Positions 50,440 through 59,580 of a stretch of DNA of 64,000 bases are shown here, in pieces. This DNA comes from Zoogloea oleivorans (GTDB lineage: Bacteria > Pseudomonadota > Gammaproteobacteria > Burkholderiales > Rhodocyclaceae). The stretch is taken from the NCBI RefSeq assembly GCF_008107625.1, contig NZ_SDKK01000005.1, positions 44,324-108,323 of the forward strand. The letters run 5' to 3'. Below the pieces are notes generated by a model. The model did no database searches. It was not told the origin of the DNA and worked only from the letters and a program-made list of their open reading frames with translations. The translations under genes were made by a program, and so were the position numbers. Position 1 is the stretch's first letter. Each line of letters starts with the position of its first letter.

Positions 50440-52490
50440 CCCTGTGCCCGGCGATGTTGCCAGCGCACCCGCACATATTTGTAAACCTTGCCTGCCGATA
50501 CCGCGGTGGTGAGGAAAGCCTTGTGCACCGGGTGCAGGTCGGTGCGCTTCTTCAGGCCGGCGGCCCACTGGGACTGGCGGATGTACTGGATGAGGCTGTG
50601 CCGGTCGCGGCGGATGAAGGGCGCGCGCAGCAGGACGCCCATGGAGGGCACGGCGCTTTGTTCGACGAACTGACCGACGCCGAAGACCTCGTTGTGGTTC
50701 AGGGAGGTGTAGGCCTCGAAGAGTTCCTGCGGGGTACGGCTAACCAGTGCGTTCCAGATGGCCAGGGCCTGGGGGCGCAGTTCAGCGCTCGATACCGCGT
50801 GGTTGTCGAGGTATTCAGCCCATTCCCGTGCAGCGAAGAGTACGCCTTGCTGGAAATGGGAGACGTAGCTGTCGAAGACGGTGTTCTCTTCGGCATCGAT
50901 GAGACGTTTGGCCTCTACGCGGCCTGACGCCGTGCGGCGATAGCCTTCGACGCTGCCGTTCGGCGAATTGCTGAGCATTTCGAGCGGGGCCACGGCGTCG
51001 AGCAGGTGGCTGGCTTCGAGTTGTTTGTTGAGGTCGGGGCCGAAGGCGTACTTGCGACAGTTGGCAGGTTGTTCGTTGAGGACGCGGGCCAGGCCGAGGT
51101 AGTGGCCGAAGACGGTTCGTCCGGACAGCAGGTGGGCGAGGTTGTCCTGGATGGTGCCGCGCCAGCCGATGTCGACGATGCCGAGGCGGGTGTCGGTGGC
51201 GGCGAGTCCGTGCTGTTCGAGGTAGGCGAGGAGGAGTTCGCGGTCACTGGCGGACTTGCCGGACAGCAGGGCCTGGAATTCGGCGTCGGCGAAGAGGGCC
51301 TGGACGCGGGCGTCCTGCCACGGGTAGATGACTTCTTCACCCACGGGCAGGCCGTGGCGGGCGCCCAGTGTTTCCAGCGCCGCCGGTTCGATGCCCAGCG
51401 AGCGGGCGAGGGCGAACAGGGACTGGGTGCTGTAGAGGTTCCACATGCGCATCAGCTCGCCGGTGCTCACTTCGCGCAGGGAGGCGCTGAAGGTGGCGAG
51501 GCGGCTGACTTCGAGAATGCCTGCGGGAGGCAATTCGACCCCGGTGATGCGCCCGGTGGGGAACAGGCTGCGGTAGATGTCGATGAAGAACTCACCCTCG
51601 CGGGTGAAGAAGAACAGCTTGTCGAGCTTTTCGTGGATGCTTTGTTCTGCTACCGACAGGCAGAAGCCAACCCACAGGGGGGCGGCCTGGGTGCCCAGCA
51701 GAAAGGCCGCCCGGGCATTGTCGCTGCGGCTGCCGAGGGCTTCCTCGACCTTGCCGGCGATGATCTGCTCCAGGTGCCCGAAGAACACTGCCCGGTCGGC
51801 GAACAGGCTTTCGCGCAGCTCCCGGTCGGCGTGCTGTTCGTCGGGCAGGTAATGCACCGAGGTGATGCCGATGGCGCCGGGAATGCTGACGTCCGAGTGT
51901 GCGTTGTCGCCGATGTGAACGTGATGCTCGGGTGCCAGCGCGAAGGCCTCATGGACGTGCTTGAATAACTGGCCGGAACGCTTGTTGAGGCGGATGTCGC
52001 AGGAGCTGATGCCGTCCGGGGCGACGTCGTCGAGGCCGTGGTGCTGCAGCAGTTCGTTGAGCATGCTCGCGGGCATGTAGAAGTCGGACAGGAACAGGGT
52101 GCGCTCGGCCGGATACTGGCCGATCACGTCGCGGCAGCCGGGGTCGGGGAAGGTGTTGGCCTTCTCGAGGGCCAGTTCGGCGGCGACGAGTTCATCGACG
52201 AGTTGGGCGACGTTCAGGTTCGGTGCGGTGACGACCCGCCGGACGAGATGATCGAGTACGGCGTGCAGGGTGTATTCGTCGTCGCTGCCCTGGCGCGAGG
52301 TGGCGCGGGCCAGTTCGCCTTCGATCTGGCAGCGCTCCCGGAAGATCGCCCAGTGGTCGGGGAAGCCGTCCGCCAGGCTCTGGCCGAAGCGCAGCTGGAG
52401 GTGGCGCGCGGCGCTGAGCTTGATGAAGTCCGGGTGGCACTTGCGCCTGAGAAGGGTGTCCCAGACGTCGAGCGTTTTGAGCTTGTACAT
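50436..52490 (-). CDS. HAD-superfamily hydrolase-like protein (COG5610-like), large
   Basis: A 684-residue protein. The N-terminal 210 residues are a HAD domain: motif I LKTLDVWDTLLRRK, motif II AERTLFLSDFYMP and motif III HHVHIGDNAHSDVSIPGAIG. The remaining 470 residues form a separate domain found in COG5610-type proteins of polysaccharide clusters (EKLDKLFFFTREGEFFIDIY, IVDIGWRGTIQDNLAHLLSG, EWAEYLDNHAVSSAELRPQA). Phosphate release from a sugar phosphate or lipid carrier is plausible; the large domain has no assigned job. It overlaps the LPLAT-like gene and follows the glycosyltransferase gene after 13 bases. Confidence 0.85.
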   Translation of the reverse strand: MYKLKTLDVWDTLLRRKCHPDFIKLSAARHLQLRFGQSLADGFPDHWAIFRERCQIEGELARATSRQGSDDEYTLHAVLDHLVRRVVTAPNLNVAQLVDELVAAELALEKANTFPDPGCRDVIGQYPAERTLFLSDFYMPASMLNELLQHHGLDDVAPDGISSCDIRLNKRSGQLFKHVHEAFALAPEHHVHIGDNAHSDVSIPGAIGITSVHYLPDEQHADRELRESLFADRAVFFGHLEQIIAGKVEEALGSRSDNARAAFLLGTQAAPLWVGFCLSVAEQSIHEKLDKLFFFTREGEFFIDIYRSLFPTGRITGVELPPAGILEVSRLATFSASLREVSTGELMRMWNLYSTQSLFALARSLGIEPAALETLGARHGLPVGEEVIYPWQDARVQALFADAEFQALLSGKSASDRELLLAYLEQHGLAATDTRLGIVDIGWRGTIQDNLAHLLSGRTVFGHYLGLARVLNEQPANCRKYAFGPDLNKQLEASHLLDAVAPLEMLSNSPNGSVEGYRRTASGRVEAKRLIDAEENTVFDSYVSHFQQGVLFAAREWAEYLDNHAVSSAELRPQALAIWNALVSRTPQELFEAYTSLNHNEVFGVGQFVEQSAVPSMGVLLRAPFIRRDRHSLIQYIRQSQWAAGLKKRTDLHPVHKAFLTTAVSAGKVYKYVRVRWQHRRAQG

Positions 52491-52503
52491 GCGGCGGGTG
52501 TGT

Positions 52504-53718
52504 TTATCGATTCTCGAGCAGTCGACGCGCCACGCGCAGGCCCCAGCCGAGGAAGCGGCGCAGGCGGGGGGGGAGCGAGTTTACGTAGGCGTTTGGCGGT
52601 GAGGACAGGCGCTTCTGGATGCTGGCCGGAAGGGTGCCGACGTAATGGCGGGAGGTTTCTGCCGGCGCGGTGTAGAGGCGCTCGACGCCGGCGAGATCCG
52701 GCGTCTGGCCCTTCAGGACGCGCTCGACCGCGTCACGGAACTGGTCGGTTTCGACGCTCAGGGGCCGGTCGGCCATGAAGTGGGTACCGGCCTGGCTCAT
52801 GCTGGCGCGGGTGGCGGGCTTGTCGAGCAGGCGCAGGATGCTTTCGGCGATGCATTCGGGCGTCTGGTTGGCCAGGGTGACGGCTTCCGGTGGGAAGTCG
52901 TAGAGGGTGTTCTCGCGCCACATTTCGACGACCGGCAGGCCGGCAGCCATCATCTCGAAGGGGATCCGTGACGGGTTCGAGGCGCTCAGGCACAGCCCTA
53001 CGGCGCTGCGGTTGTACAGGGCATTGCAGTCTTGCAGGTTGAGCAGGCCAAGGTGCTCGTGCTCGAACCAGATCTGCCCCTTCTCCCGGGCGGGAGAGCC
53101 GTACAGATAAATCTTCACCTCGGGCATGCGATGCTTGACGATGCCCAGCGCTTCCAGGCCCAGGCGGCTGCAGCGACGCGGCTTGTCGGGCTGGTGGATG
53201 AAGCACACTGCGAGTTCCTTTTTGGCCTCGGGCAGTGGGCGATAGATGTCGAGATTGGCCCCGAAGTCGAAATGGTAGGCCGCCACGCCGAAACGATCGG
53301 CGAGTTCATGGCGCAGCCAGCGCCCGATGGTCACCGGGGTGAGCCCGTAGCGGTAGGAGTTCTCCGCCATCAGGTAGGCGTCACCCATCGGATTGAAGCA
53401 GGCTTCGTAATCCTGGACGAAGTACAGCTTGCGGCACGGGAAGGGCAGGTCGCGGACGAAGGCGGCGGAGTACCAGATGGTGGCGATGGCCGCGTCGGCG
53501 GGCTGGATGTTGTCCCAGCCGAAACTCACCCGTTCGAAGCTGTAACCGAAGATCTGCTCGATCAGTTGCCGGCCCTTGTCGGGGTCGGTGTGTGTGCCTT
53601 CGAGGTAGAGATGGCAGCGGTGTCCGTGCCGTTCGAGGGCGAGGGCGTGTTCGAGCATCGTCCGATGCCCGCCCGAGCCTTCGATCAGCCTCGGGATGAG
53701 CCAGGCGATAGTTGCCAT
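52504..53718 (-). CDS. Glycosyltransferase, GT-B fold (rhamnan-synthesis WsaF-like group)
   Basis: A 404-residue protein starting MATIAWLIPRLIEGSGGHRT, a nucleotide-sugar-enzyme N terminus with the glycine-rich EGSGGHRTM. The donor half has AVCFIHQPDKPRRCSRLGLE, LYGSPAREKGQIWFEHEHLG and LCLSASNPSRIPFEMMAAGL, equivalent to the EX7E region of retaining GT-B enzymes. It ends with a basic amphipathic tail (LPPRLRRFLGWGLRVARRLL) that suggests membrane contact. It begins the three-gene minus-strand operon with the HAD and LPLAT-like genes. ATG 53718 is chosen; longer readings are not supported by family pattern. Confidence 0.85.
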   Translation of the reverse strand: MATIAWLIPRLIEGSGGHRTMLEHALALERHGHRCHLYLEGTHTDPDKGRQLIEQIFGYSFERVSFGWDNIQPADAAIATIWYSAAFVRDLPFPCRKLYFVQDYEACFNPMGDAYLMAENSYRYGLTPVTIGRWLRHELADRFGVAAYHFDFGANLDIYRPLPEAKKELAVCFIHQPDKPRRCSRLGLEALGIVKHRMPEVKIYLYGSPAREKGQIWFEHEHLGLLNLQDCNALYNRSAVGLCLSASNPSRIPFEMMAAGLPVVEMWRENTLYDFPPEAVTLANQTPECIAESILRLLDKPATRASMSQAGTHFMADRPLSVETDQFRDAVERVLKGQTPDLAGVERLYTAPAETSRHYVGTLPASIQKRLSSPPNAYVNSLPPRLRRFLGWGLRVARRLLENR

Positions 53719-53813
53719 GAAGGGTTTTCTTGCTCCGTGCGATGTGCCATGAGAAGGCGTCGGTCTGATCTGCCGGGATCCTGTGCCGAGGCCTTGAAGA
53801 GGGGGCGAATTAT

Positions 53814-53837
53814 CGCATGGGCTTGTCCGTCCATGCG
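53814..53837 (-). terminator. Weak hairpin after the membrane-protein gene 53841
   Basis: CGCATGG pairs with CCATGCG (seven base pairs, ten-base loop) four bases after the stop of the minus-strand gene, followed on that strand by ATAATTCG instead of a T-run. It is at best a weak terminator; the rest of 53719-53840 should hold the promoter of the 53718 gene. Confidence 0.4.
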
Positions 53838-53840
53838 CGA

Positions 53841-55766
53841 TCACTGCGCCGCCCTGGCCCGGGTCAGCCGTAGAAAAAGGAAGAGCAGGCCCAGGACGTA
53901 AATTAGCGCGGTGTTTGACACCCCCGTGTTGAAACGCCTCTTCTTTCTCTGCTCTCCAGGGGAGGGTGGAAGCTGGATCGTCTGGATTCCCGGTTGTTCG
54001 GAATAGGTGTCCACCACACGGTGCATGCCGACCTCGTCTATTGCCACGCGTCCGTTGTCCGGCCCGGTTTCCAGCTTTATTTCGATAGTCTGTCTCAACC
54101 CATCCAGGCTGGCCACAACGGGACTGAGCCGGGATGTCGATTGGTAGGCGTGACCGATCCAGTCCCACGTCATTGGACGCGTATCGCCTTCAAAGGCTGG
54201 CGCCATCCACAGCGGGGTGGCGGTGCTGCCAATTCGGGTGACGCTCACCGGTTTTTCATCAAGGGGGGTGAGGGTGATGATCCTTTTGGTTGCCGGGAGA
54301 TTGAATGTAAAGGCGAATGTGATCATGCCTGCCGAAAATGCAGCGATGACCAGACTGGTCAATTTTACGGCTCGTTCTGCATGGCTTCTCGTGGCAGTGG
54401 GCGGGCGCTTTCTGGCCGTCTTCAGCGCGCAAAGAATTACGATGATCAGTCCGAGATACGCTGCAAAGCCACACCAGTAGAAATAACGGTATTCGGCAGA
54501 GACATTGAAAAAGAAATACGTGATCAGGTAAATCAGGCCGGACAGCAGGACGGCCAGGGCAAACCGCCCTTCCTTGGTGGATTGCAGATTCAGTCTGAAC
54601 AATGTCAGCAGTCCGATGACGGAGAGCAGTCCAAATACCCATGGCCGGCCCACCCGGTCATTGAGTTTTGATCGGGCGTAATCCTGGGCGATTTGCGTGT
54701 CTGGCCTGGGCGGATTGTCCTGCACCATCCAGCCCCATGGGTTGTCGGCGCTATACAGCATTTGCCGTGAGTTTGGATCGAACATGGACTTCTTGAAGGT
54801 TGGTACGAGCATCGCGAAATAGGATCGCGGATGATCGATGATTGCCTTCAGCCATGACTCGGTGAGGGTACGGGAGCCCCAGAGCCCTTGTGCCCGAAGG
54901 TTCTGGGAAATGAAGCGACACTGCCCCCAGTTGGATGCCGTATCCCACTGCACGGGGCTGTAGCAGGACTCGACGATTTGCCTTGCTTCTTCCTCACGCC
55001 ACTTTCCGGGAAACTGGTTCTCCTGCTCGTGATAAGAAAGGGCCAGAAGTTGATAGGTCTTGATGCTGTCGCCCGGATGGGAGTTCGGAACCTGCAGCAG
55101 CGTGTTCTGTACGCTGTAGATCAGGGGAAGAACGGCGAGAACCGCTCCGCTGAGCAGAATCGTTCGCCGTGCGCCCAGATTTGAATTGGCGTAGAGCAGC
55201 AGCGGAATCAGGCAGAAAACGGCATTCAGGCGCGTGAGAAAACCCGCTGCTATAAATAGGTTGGCGGCAATTTGCAGGCAGATTGCCAGTCGTCGGGAGC
55301 GCCAGTCGCATTGCGCCAGATAAGCCAGACTGGCTCCTGCCAGAAGGATGGCGGCGAGCATCGCATCGGTGTGTACGTGCCCGAGATAATTGAATGCGCC
55401 GGGCAGCAAGGGCATGAACAGGATAAGGTATGACCATGCGCCGAGTCGTGGCCTGAGGGCCAGAGCCAGTCCAGCCAGGGCGCTCCATATCAGCAGGTTG
55501 TCGAAAACGATGAAGCCGACCGGGCCGGGCAGGAAGTCAAGGAGGACTGACCACAGCACTGTGATGCTGGGGGAGTGCCAGTCTCCGTATGTTTCGGACA
55601 GGGCCTCCTGCAGTTGATACAAGGAGTCTCCATTCAGGTAGCCCGGATAGTTTGCAGATATTACAAACGCAAAGCCGAGTATGGTGGTGACCAGAACGGA
55701 TAAGGCATAAGCGAATTGGCGGAGCCCTGGGTTCTGCATTTTCAGGCGGAAGCGGAGGATGCCCAT
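53841..55766 (-). CDS. Large membrane protein, GT-C-like, third gene of a Gtr-type cassette
   Basis: A 641-residue protein with about 11 hydrophobic helices and a long periplasmic-type region near the C terminus. The first loop is SANYPGYLNGDSLYQLQEAL and DWHSPSITVLWSVLL, with an acidic residue and a WHSP motif where GT-C enzymes have catalytic carboxylates; a further long loop (QENQFPGKWREEEARQIVES) contains four or so acidic residues. A final helix (ALIYVLGLLFLFLRLTRARA) ends the chain. It follows the GtrA gene by four bases. As in phage gtr cassettes it would be the specific transferase that adds the sugar flipped by GtrA. The sugar is unknown. Confidence 0.78.
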   Translation of the reverse strand: MGILRFRLKMQNPGLRQFAYALSVLVTTILGFAFVISANYPGYLNGDSLYQLQEALSETYGDWHSPSITVLWSVLLDFLPGPVGFIVFDNLLIWSALAGLALALRPRLGAWSYLILFMPLLPGAFNYLGHVHTDAMLAAILLAGASLAYLAQCDWRSRRLAICLQIAANLFIAAGFLTRLNAVFCLIPLLLYANSNLGARRTILLSGAVLAVLPLIYSVQNTLLQVPNSHPGDSIKTYQLLALSYHEQENQFPGKWREEEARQIVESCYSPVQWDTASNWGQCRFISQNLRAQGLWGSRTLTESWLKAIIDHPRSYFAMLVPTFKKSMFDPNSRQMLYSADNPWGWMVQDNPPRPDTQIAQDYARSKLNDRVGRPWVFGLLSVIGLLTLFRLNLQSTKEGRFALAVLLSGLIYLITYFFFNVSAEYRYFYWCGFAAYLGLIIVILCALKTARKRPPTATRSHAERAVKLTSLVIAAFSAGMITFAFTFNLPATKRIITLTPLDEKPVSVTRIGSTATPLWMAPAFEGDTRPMTWDWIGHAYQSTSRLSPVVASLDGLRQTIEIKLETGPDNGRVAIDEVGMHRVVDTYSEQPGIQTIQLPPSPGEQRKKRRFNTGVSNTALIYVLGLLFLFLRLTRARAAQ

Positions 55767-55770
55767 TGGA

Positions 55771-56163
55771 TTAAGCGTGCGGTTTGAAAACAACGTGCTT
55801 GCTGAGCAGGAAGTTGATGGCCATTCCGGCCAGGGATCCAGCTGCAACAAAAGCCATCAAGCCGAGGTTTGATACCTTGAAATTGAAGATCAGCAGCGAG
55901 TAAAGGCCGATGCTGGCGCAGCCTCCTGCCAGAGCCGTAATGAAATAAGCAGCAAACTCCTGGTACAGGGATGAATACTTTCTTCGGTTGCGAAAGGTCA
56001 GACTGCGGTTGATGATCCATGTGACAAAAACTGCCGCGACGAAGGAGGCAAGCCTGCCGAAGTAAGGGCCAATCAAGGGGTTCGCCAGCAGCAATACCCC
56101 TGCATCGGCGGCATAACCGACAAGTCCGGCAAGGGTGAAGTGGGCAAGCTCCCTTTTCAGCAT
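55771..56163 (-). CDS. GtrA family flippase-like membrane protein (second copy)
   Basis: A 130-residue protein with four helices: FTLAGLVGYAADAGVLLLAN, LASFVAAVFVTWIINRSLTF, FAAYFITALAGGCASIGLYS and GLMAFVAAGSLAGMAINFLL. The early glycine and the INRSLTFRNR block match GtrA. It overlaps the upstream GT2 gene by seven bases and precedes the GT-C-like gene by four bases, forming a compact three-gene cassette on the minus strand. Confidence 0.92.
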   Translation of the reverse strand: MLKRELAHFTLAGLVGYAADAGVLLLANPLIGPYFGRLASFVAAVFVTWIINRSLTFRNRRKYSSLYQEFAAYFITALAGGCASIGLYSLLIFNFKVSNLGLMAFVAAGSLAGMAINFLLSKHVVFKPHA

Positions 56164-57116
56164 TCAGAAGCCGCAGCCTTGCCGAATCTTTCGCCTATGC
56201 TCAGATAGCTGAGTTGTTTGACTTCCCTGCGTCCAACCGTGACCGTTTCGAGAATCAGACCTGATGTAAAGCTGATGGCGCTTAACAGGCAAAGTCCGGT
56301 GCTGAGAATGGCGGTCGGGAAGCGGGGTACCAGGCCGGTCTGGAGATAAGTCACGACTAGCGGAAAGCCAAGCGCGAGTCCTGCCAGGACGAATGCCAGT
56401 GCGATGAGGGAGTAAAACCGCAACGGACGTTCCAGGGCAAACAGCTTGACGATGGTTTTCAGAATACGGACGCCATCCGAATAGGTTCGCAATTTGCTGG
56501 TGGAGCCCTCCGGGCGCACACCATAAGGGGTTACTACCTCGCCGTAAGGCATGCGCAATTCGAGCGCATGAATCGTGAATTCTGTTTCGGTCTCAAAGCC
56601 ATGGGACATGGCCGGAAATGATTTTACGTAGCGGCGCGAAAATGCACGGTAGCCTGACAGCATGTCGGTGAATTTTCCGCCGAATATCCTGGTCATGGTT
56701 CCGGTCAGCAATTTGTTGCCGATTTCATGCCCGGGCCGATAGGCATCTGTGTGCTGATGCTCACGAACGCCGACCACCATGTCCAGATGTTCGGTGATGA
56801 GTTTTTCGACGAGTTTTCCAGCACTGGGCGCGTGGTAGGTGGCATCACCGTCGATCATCAGGTAAACATCGGCATCCACGTCGGCAAACATGCGCCGTAC
56901 CACGTTGCCCTTACCTGGCATGGCGACATGGCGCACGATGGCGCCCGCTTCAAGGGCTTTGGTGCGGGTTGCATCCGTTGAGTTGTTGTCGAACACATAG
57001 ATGTCGGCCTGTGGCAGAGCCTCCCTGAATCCCTTTACAACCTCGGTGACCGTGAGTTCCTCGTTGTAGCAGGGAACCAGCACCGCAATGCGCAGTTTGT
57101 CGAAGTTAAGAGCCAT
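56157..57116 (-). CDS. GtrB/DPM1-like family 2 glycosyltransferase
   Basis: A 319-residue protein: IAVLVPCYNEELTVTEVVKG starts the GT2 domain, YVFDNNSTDATRTKALEAGA binds nucleotide, VYLMIDGDATYHAP carries the metal-binding Asp (DGD), and GYRAFSRRYVKSFPAMSHGF is typical of polyprenol-phosphate hexose synthases. Two C-terminal helices (FYSLIALAFVLAGLALGFPL and AILSTGLCLLSAISFTSGLI) anchor it. It makes the undecaprenyl-linked sugar used by the next two genes. AT-rich bases 57117-57160 ahead of it likely contain the cassette promoter. Confidence 0.92.
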   Translation of the reverse strand: MALNFDKLRIAVLVPCYNEELTVTEVVKGFREALPQADIYVFDNNSTDATRTKALEAGAIVRHVAMPGKGNVVRRMFADVDADVYLMIDGDATYHAPSAGKLVEKLITEHLDMVVGVREHQHTDAYRPGHEIGNKLLTGTMTRIFGGKFTDMLSGYRAFSRRYVKSFPAMSHGFETETEFTIHALELRMPYGEVVTPYGVRPEGSTSKLRTYSDGVRILKTIVKLFALERPLRFYSLIALAFVLAGLALGFPLVVTYLQTGLVPRFPTAILSTGLCLLSAISFTSGLILETVTVGRREVKQLSYLSIGERFGKAAASEC

Positions 57117-57160
57117 TTTTATACGTAATTAGCTAAATCTGAATGGTTGTGGCGTGCGGG

Positions 57161-58294
57161 CTATTGAAAATGGGTGTTCTGCTGTCTGGCGTCGGCGTTT
57201 TTCGGTGTTCCCTCCATTAGTTTTTTCATGCGTGCCTGCAGGCCTGGTTCAACGCGTGTGGCGACGAGCCAGGCGATCAGTACGGATGCCACGATTGCCA
57301 GTGTTGCCATTAGTGAGTAGCTGACATTCTTGACCAAAGAGGGAAACAGGGCGAAGAGTTTTCGCTCGAATATGGCGTGCGCCCAGAATCCCAGGTCGGC
57401 ATGGATCAGATAAAAAGGGTAGCTCATTCCTCCAAGGACGGCAGCCCAGCGGGCGTTCGGGCCAATTTGAGGTGTCTTGGCGGCGATGAAAACCAGTGCC
57501 GCGATGACCGGGCCGGCCAGGCTGATGCCGAGGCTGGGGAAAAACTGCAGGTAGCTGCCGCCAAGCCATTCATCGATGTGTTGAACGTGCTTCGAAATGA
57601 GTGCAAAGGAGACGATCAGGGCTGCTGTCGTGAAGCGCGGTGGATTGCCGGTATGGATTCGGTAGAGGATGATGCCGGCGCAGAAATGTCCGGCATATTC
57701 GGGAATGAAGAGCCGCTCGATGCCGATGTTGGGCTGGATGTACTGGTTGATGAAAGCGATGGTCAGCCACAGCCACAGGATTTGGTCATTGCGGCTTTTC
57801 CAGATGCCGCTGGCTATCAACAGGGCGACCAGCGCGTAGAACTGGATTTCGATTGCCAGTGTCCAGTAAACCGATGACAGGGGTTCCACGCCAAAGAACT
57901 GGGGGAAGTAGGTCAGTGTGGCAATCCAGCGCGGAATGATGTTGTTTGCCGAGATCCCGGGCAGCATGATCGCCATGGTGGCCGTGATCGCCGAGCAGGC
58001 GACGAAGGCCGGAAAGAGGCGGGTTGCCCGGGCTGCGAGGAAGGCTTGTGCGCTGCGCCCTTCCGAGGTGAGGGTAATGACGAATCCGCTGATCACGAAA
58101 AACAGGTCCACGCCAAGGTCGCCCCAGTGCGCTGCATCGATGAAGAGTGTCTTTGGCCAATATCCCTGTAGTGGGCCAATGAAATAGTAATGATAGAAAA
58201 GCACTGCAGACGCCGCGAAGAAGCGGAGGATGTCAAGGGTTTCAAGCCGTTTTTTTCGCATCTGTGAGTTGGAGGAGGAGACGCTGGTGGTCAT
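57161..58294 (-). CDS. Acyltransferase 3 family membrane protein (OafA-like)
   Basis: A 377-residue protein with ten hydrophobic helices. The first block LDILRFFAASAVLFYHYYFI has the conserved Arg and His, and DLGVDLFFVISGFVITLTSE and VYWTLAIEIQFYALVALLIA follow the family. Such proteins transfer acetyl or other acyl groups from CoA to periplasmic sugars, commonly O-antigen. The C terminus is short and basic, with no SGNH domain. The ATG at 58294 overlaps the stop of the upstream glycosyltransferase (ATGA); earlier in-frame codons are ignored for that reason. Confidence 0.92.
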   Translation of the reverse strand: MTTSVSSSNSQMRKKRLETLDILRFFAASAVLFYHYYFIGPLQGYWPKTLFIDAAHWGDLGVDLFFVISGFVITLTSEGRSAQAFLAARATRLFPAFVACSAITATMAIMLPGISANNIIPRWIATLTYFPQFFGVEPLSSVYWTLAIEIQFYALVALLIASGIWKSRNDQILWLWLTIAFINQYIQPNIGIERLFIPEYAGHFCAGIILYRIHTGNPPRFTTAALIVSFALISKHVQHIDEWLGGSYLQFFPSLGISLAGPVIAALVFIAAKTPQIGPNARWAAVLGGMSYPFYLIHADLGFWAHAIFERKLFALFPSLVKNVSYSLMATLAIVASVLIAWLVATRVEPGLQARMKKLMEGTPKNADARQQNTHFQ

Positions 58295-59580
58295 CGGGGA
58301 TGCACTCCGCCTGCTGTCGTCAGGCGCCGCAGCAGCCGTTTGCAGCGGTTCCACGGGTTGTTCCGGATTTCGATAGCCTGCGTCTCGATGGTGACGTCCC
58401 GCTCCGCGATGGCGATATCCCGTTGCCGGATCTCGTGGCCCATCTGCTCCATGGCGGTCCAGCGTTGCTCCAGCATGGCCGCTTGGGCGCTAAGGGCTTC
58501 CCAGCGTTCTTCGATCAGTTTTGCCTGGGCGGCGATGCAGATGTCCCGCTCCGCGATCGTGTTGCTCATTTGTTTGATGGTGGCACCGCGCTCGTCGATC
58601 AGGGCGGCCTGAGCCGTCAGGGCGGCCTGTTGTTCGGACAGGCTTCTGGCCGACAGAAGAATCCGCTCGTCCAGCCCACTGGTGCGGGCGAGGGCGGGTA
58701 AAAACCAGTTGCCGTCGGTCTGGCGGGCTAGCGCACGCAGGGCGTCGGGGTCGGGCAGGTGGGCGGCTGCGACGAGAAAGCTGAGGGTCGAGACCGGGTG
58801 AAGGCTGCGGTTGCGCAGCAGGGCGGTGCACGCGGTGGTGGCGTCGAGCTCCGGATGGTGCTGGCGGAGTGCGAGGGTCTGGATGTAGGCGTTTTCGTGC
58901 ACGTGCCGCCAGACGTCGTCTTCGGCAAGGGTGTTGGTGGGATGGACCCGGTAGTCGACCAGCTCTTCGCGCAGCCACAGGGGCGCTTCGGTGGCACTGG
59001 CGCGCAGGGCCCATTCCCAGTCGTGGGTGTAGCGCAGGTCGGAGAATTCGCCGATCTTCTCCAGAAGCTTGCGCGGGAAGACGAAGTTCGAGGTGGTGAT
59101 GGCCAGGTTGCTGGTGAGCAGCCAGCTGGCTGGTGGCTGGTCGGTGCACAGCCGGCAGGCCGCAGCATGATCTTGCGCGCGCTCGTGATCCGGGGCCGGA
59201 TGGCCATCCGAGTCGATGAAGCGGACGTCGCTGAAGGCCAGGCGTTGTGTGTCGCCGATGGCGTCCACCATCCGCTCCAGGCGTCGGGGGTGGAAGGCAT
59301 CGTCGGAGTTGAGGATGGCCAGGTAATCGCCGCCAGCGAGGGCGAGTCCTTCGTTGAGGGTGGCGTGGGCGCCTCGATTGGTGTCGTGGCGAAGGGCGCG
59401 GAGGCGGGGGTCGCGAAGTGACTGGATGGCTGCCCAGGTGCCGTCCCGCGAGGCGTCGTCGATGACGATCAGTTCCAGGTCGCCAAGGCTCTGGGCGAGG
59501 ACGCTTTCGAGGGCTTCGACCACGTAGGTTTCATGGTTGAAGGCGGGGACGACCACGCTGATCTTGGGGGCTGTTTTCAC
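58291..59580 (-). CDS. Family 2 glycosyltransferase with long C-terminal coiled coil
   Basis: A 429-residue protein. The GT2 domain (ISVVVPAFNHETYVVEALES, VIDDASRDGTWAAIQSLRDP, LAILNSDDAFHPRRLERMVD with the metal-binding SDD) covers residues 1-230. After residue 310 come 90 residues of heptad-patterned sequence (ALIDERGATIKQMSNTIAER, AAMLEQRWTAMEQMGHEIRQ), a predicted coiled coil, ending with a basic tail. Such tails occur in glycosyltransferases that assemble or measure chain length. GTG start at 59580 overlaps the large transferase gene (GTGA), and its stop overlaps the acyltransferase start. Confidence 0.87.
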   Translation of the reverse strand: MKTAPKISVVVPAFNHETYVVEALESVLAQSLGDLELIVIDDASRDGTWAAIQSLRDPRLRALRHDTNRGAHATLNEGLALAGGDYLAILNSDDAFHPRRLERMVDAIGDTQRLAFSDVRFIDSDGHPAPDHERAQDHAAACRLCTDQPPASWLLTSNLAITTSNFVFPRKLLEKIGEFSDLRYTHDWEWALRASATEAPLWLREELVDYRVHPTNTLAEDDVWRHVHENAYIQTLALRQHHPELDATTACTALLRNRSLHPVSTLSFLVAAAHLPDPDALRALARQTDGNWFLPALARTSGLDERILLSARSLSEQQAALTAQAALIDERGATIKQMSNTIAERDICIAAQAKLIEERWEALSAQAAMLEQRWTAMEQMGHEIRQRDIAIAERDVTIETQAIEIRNNPWNRCKRLLRRLTTAGGVHPR

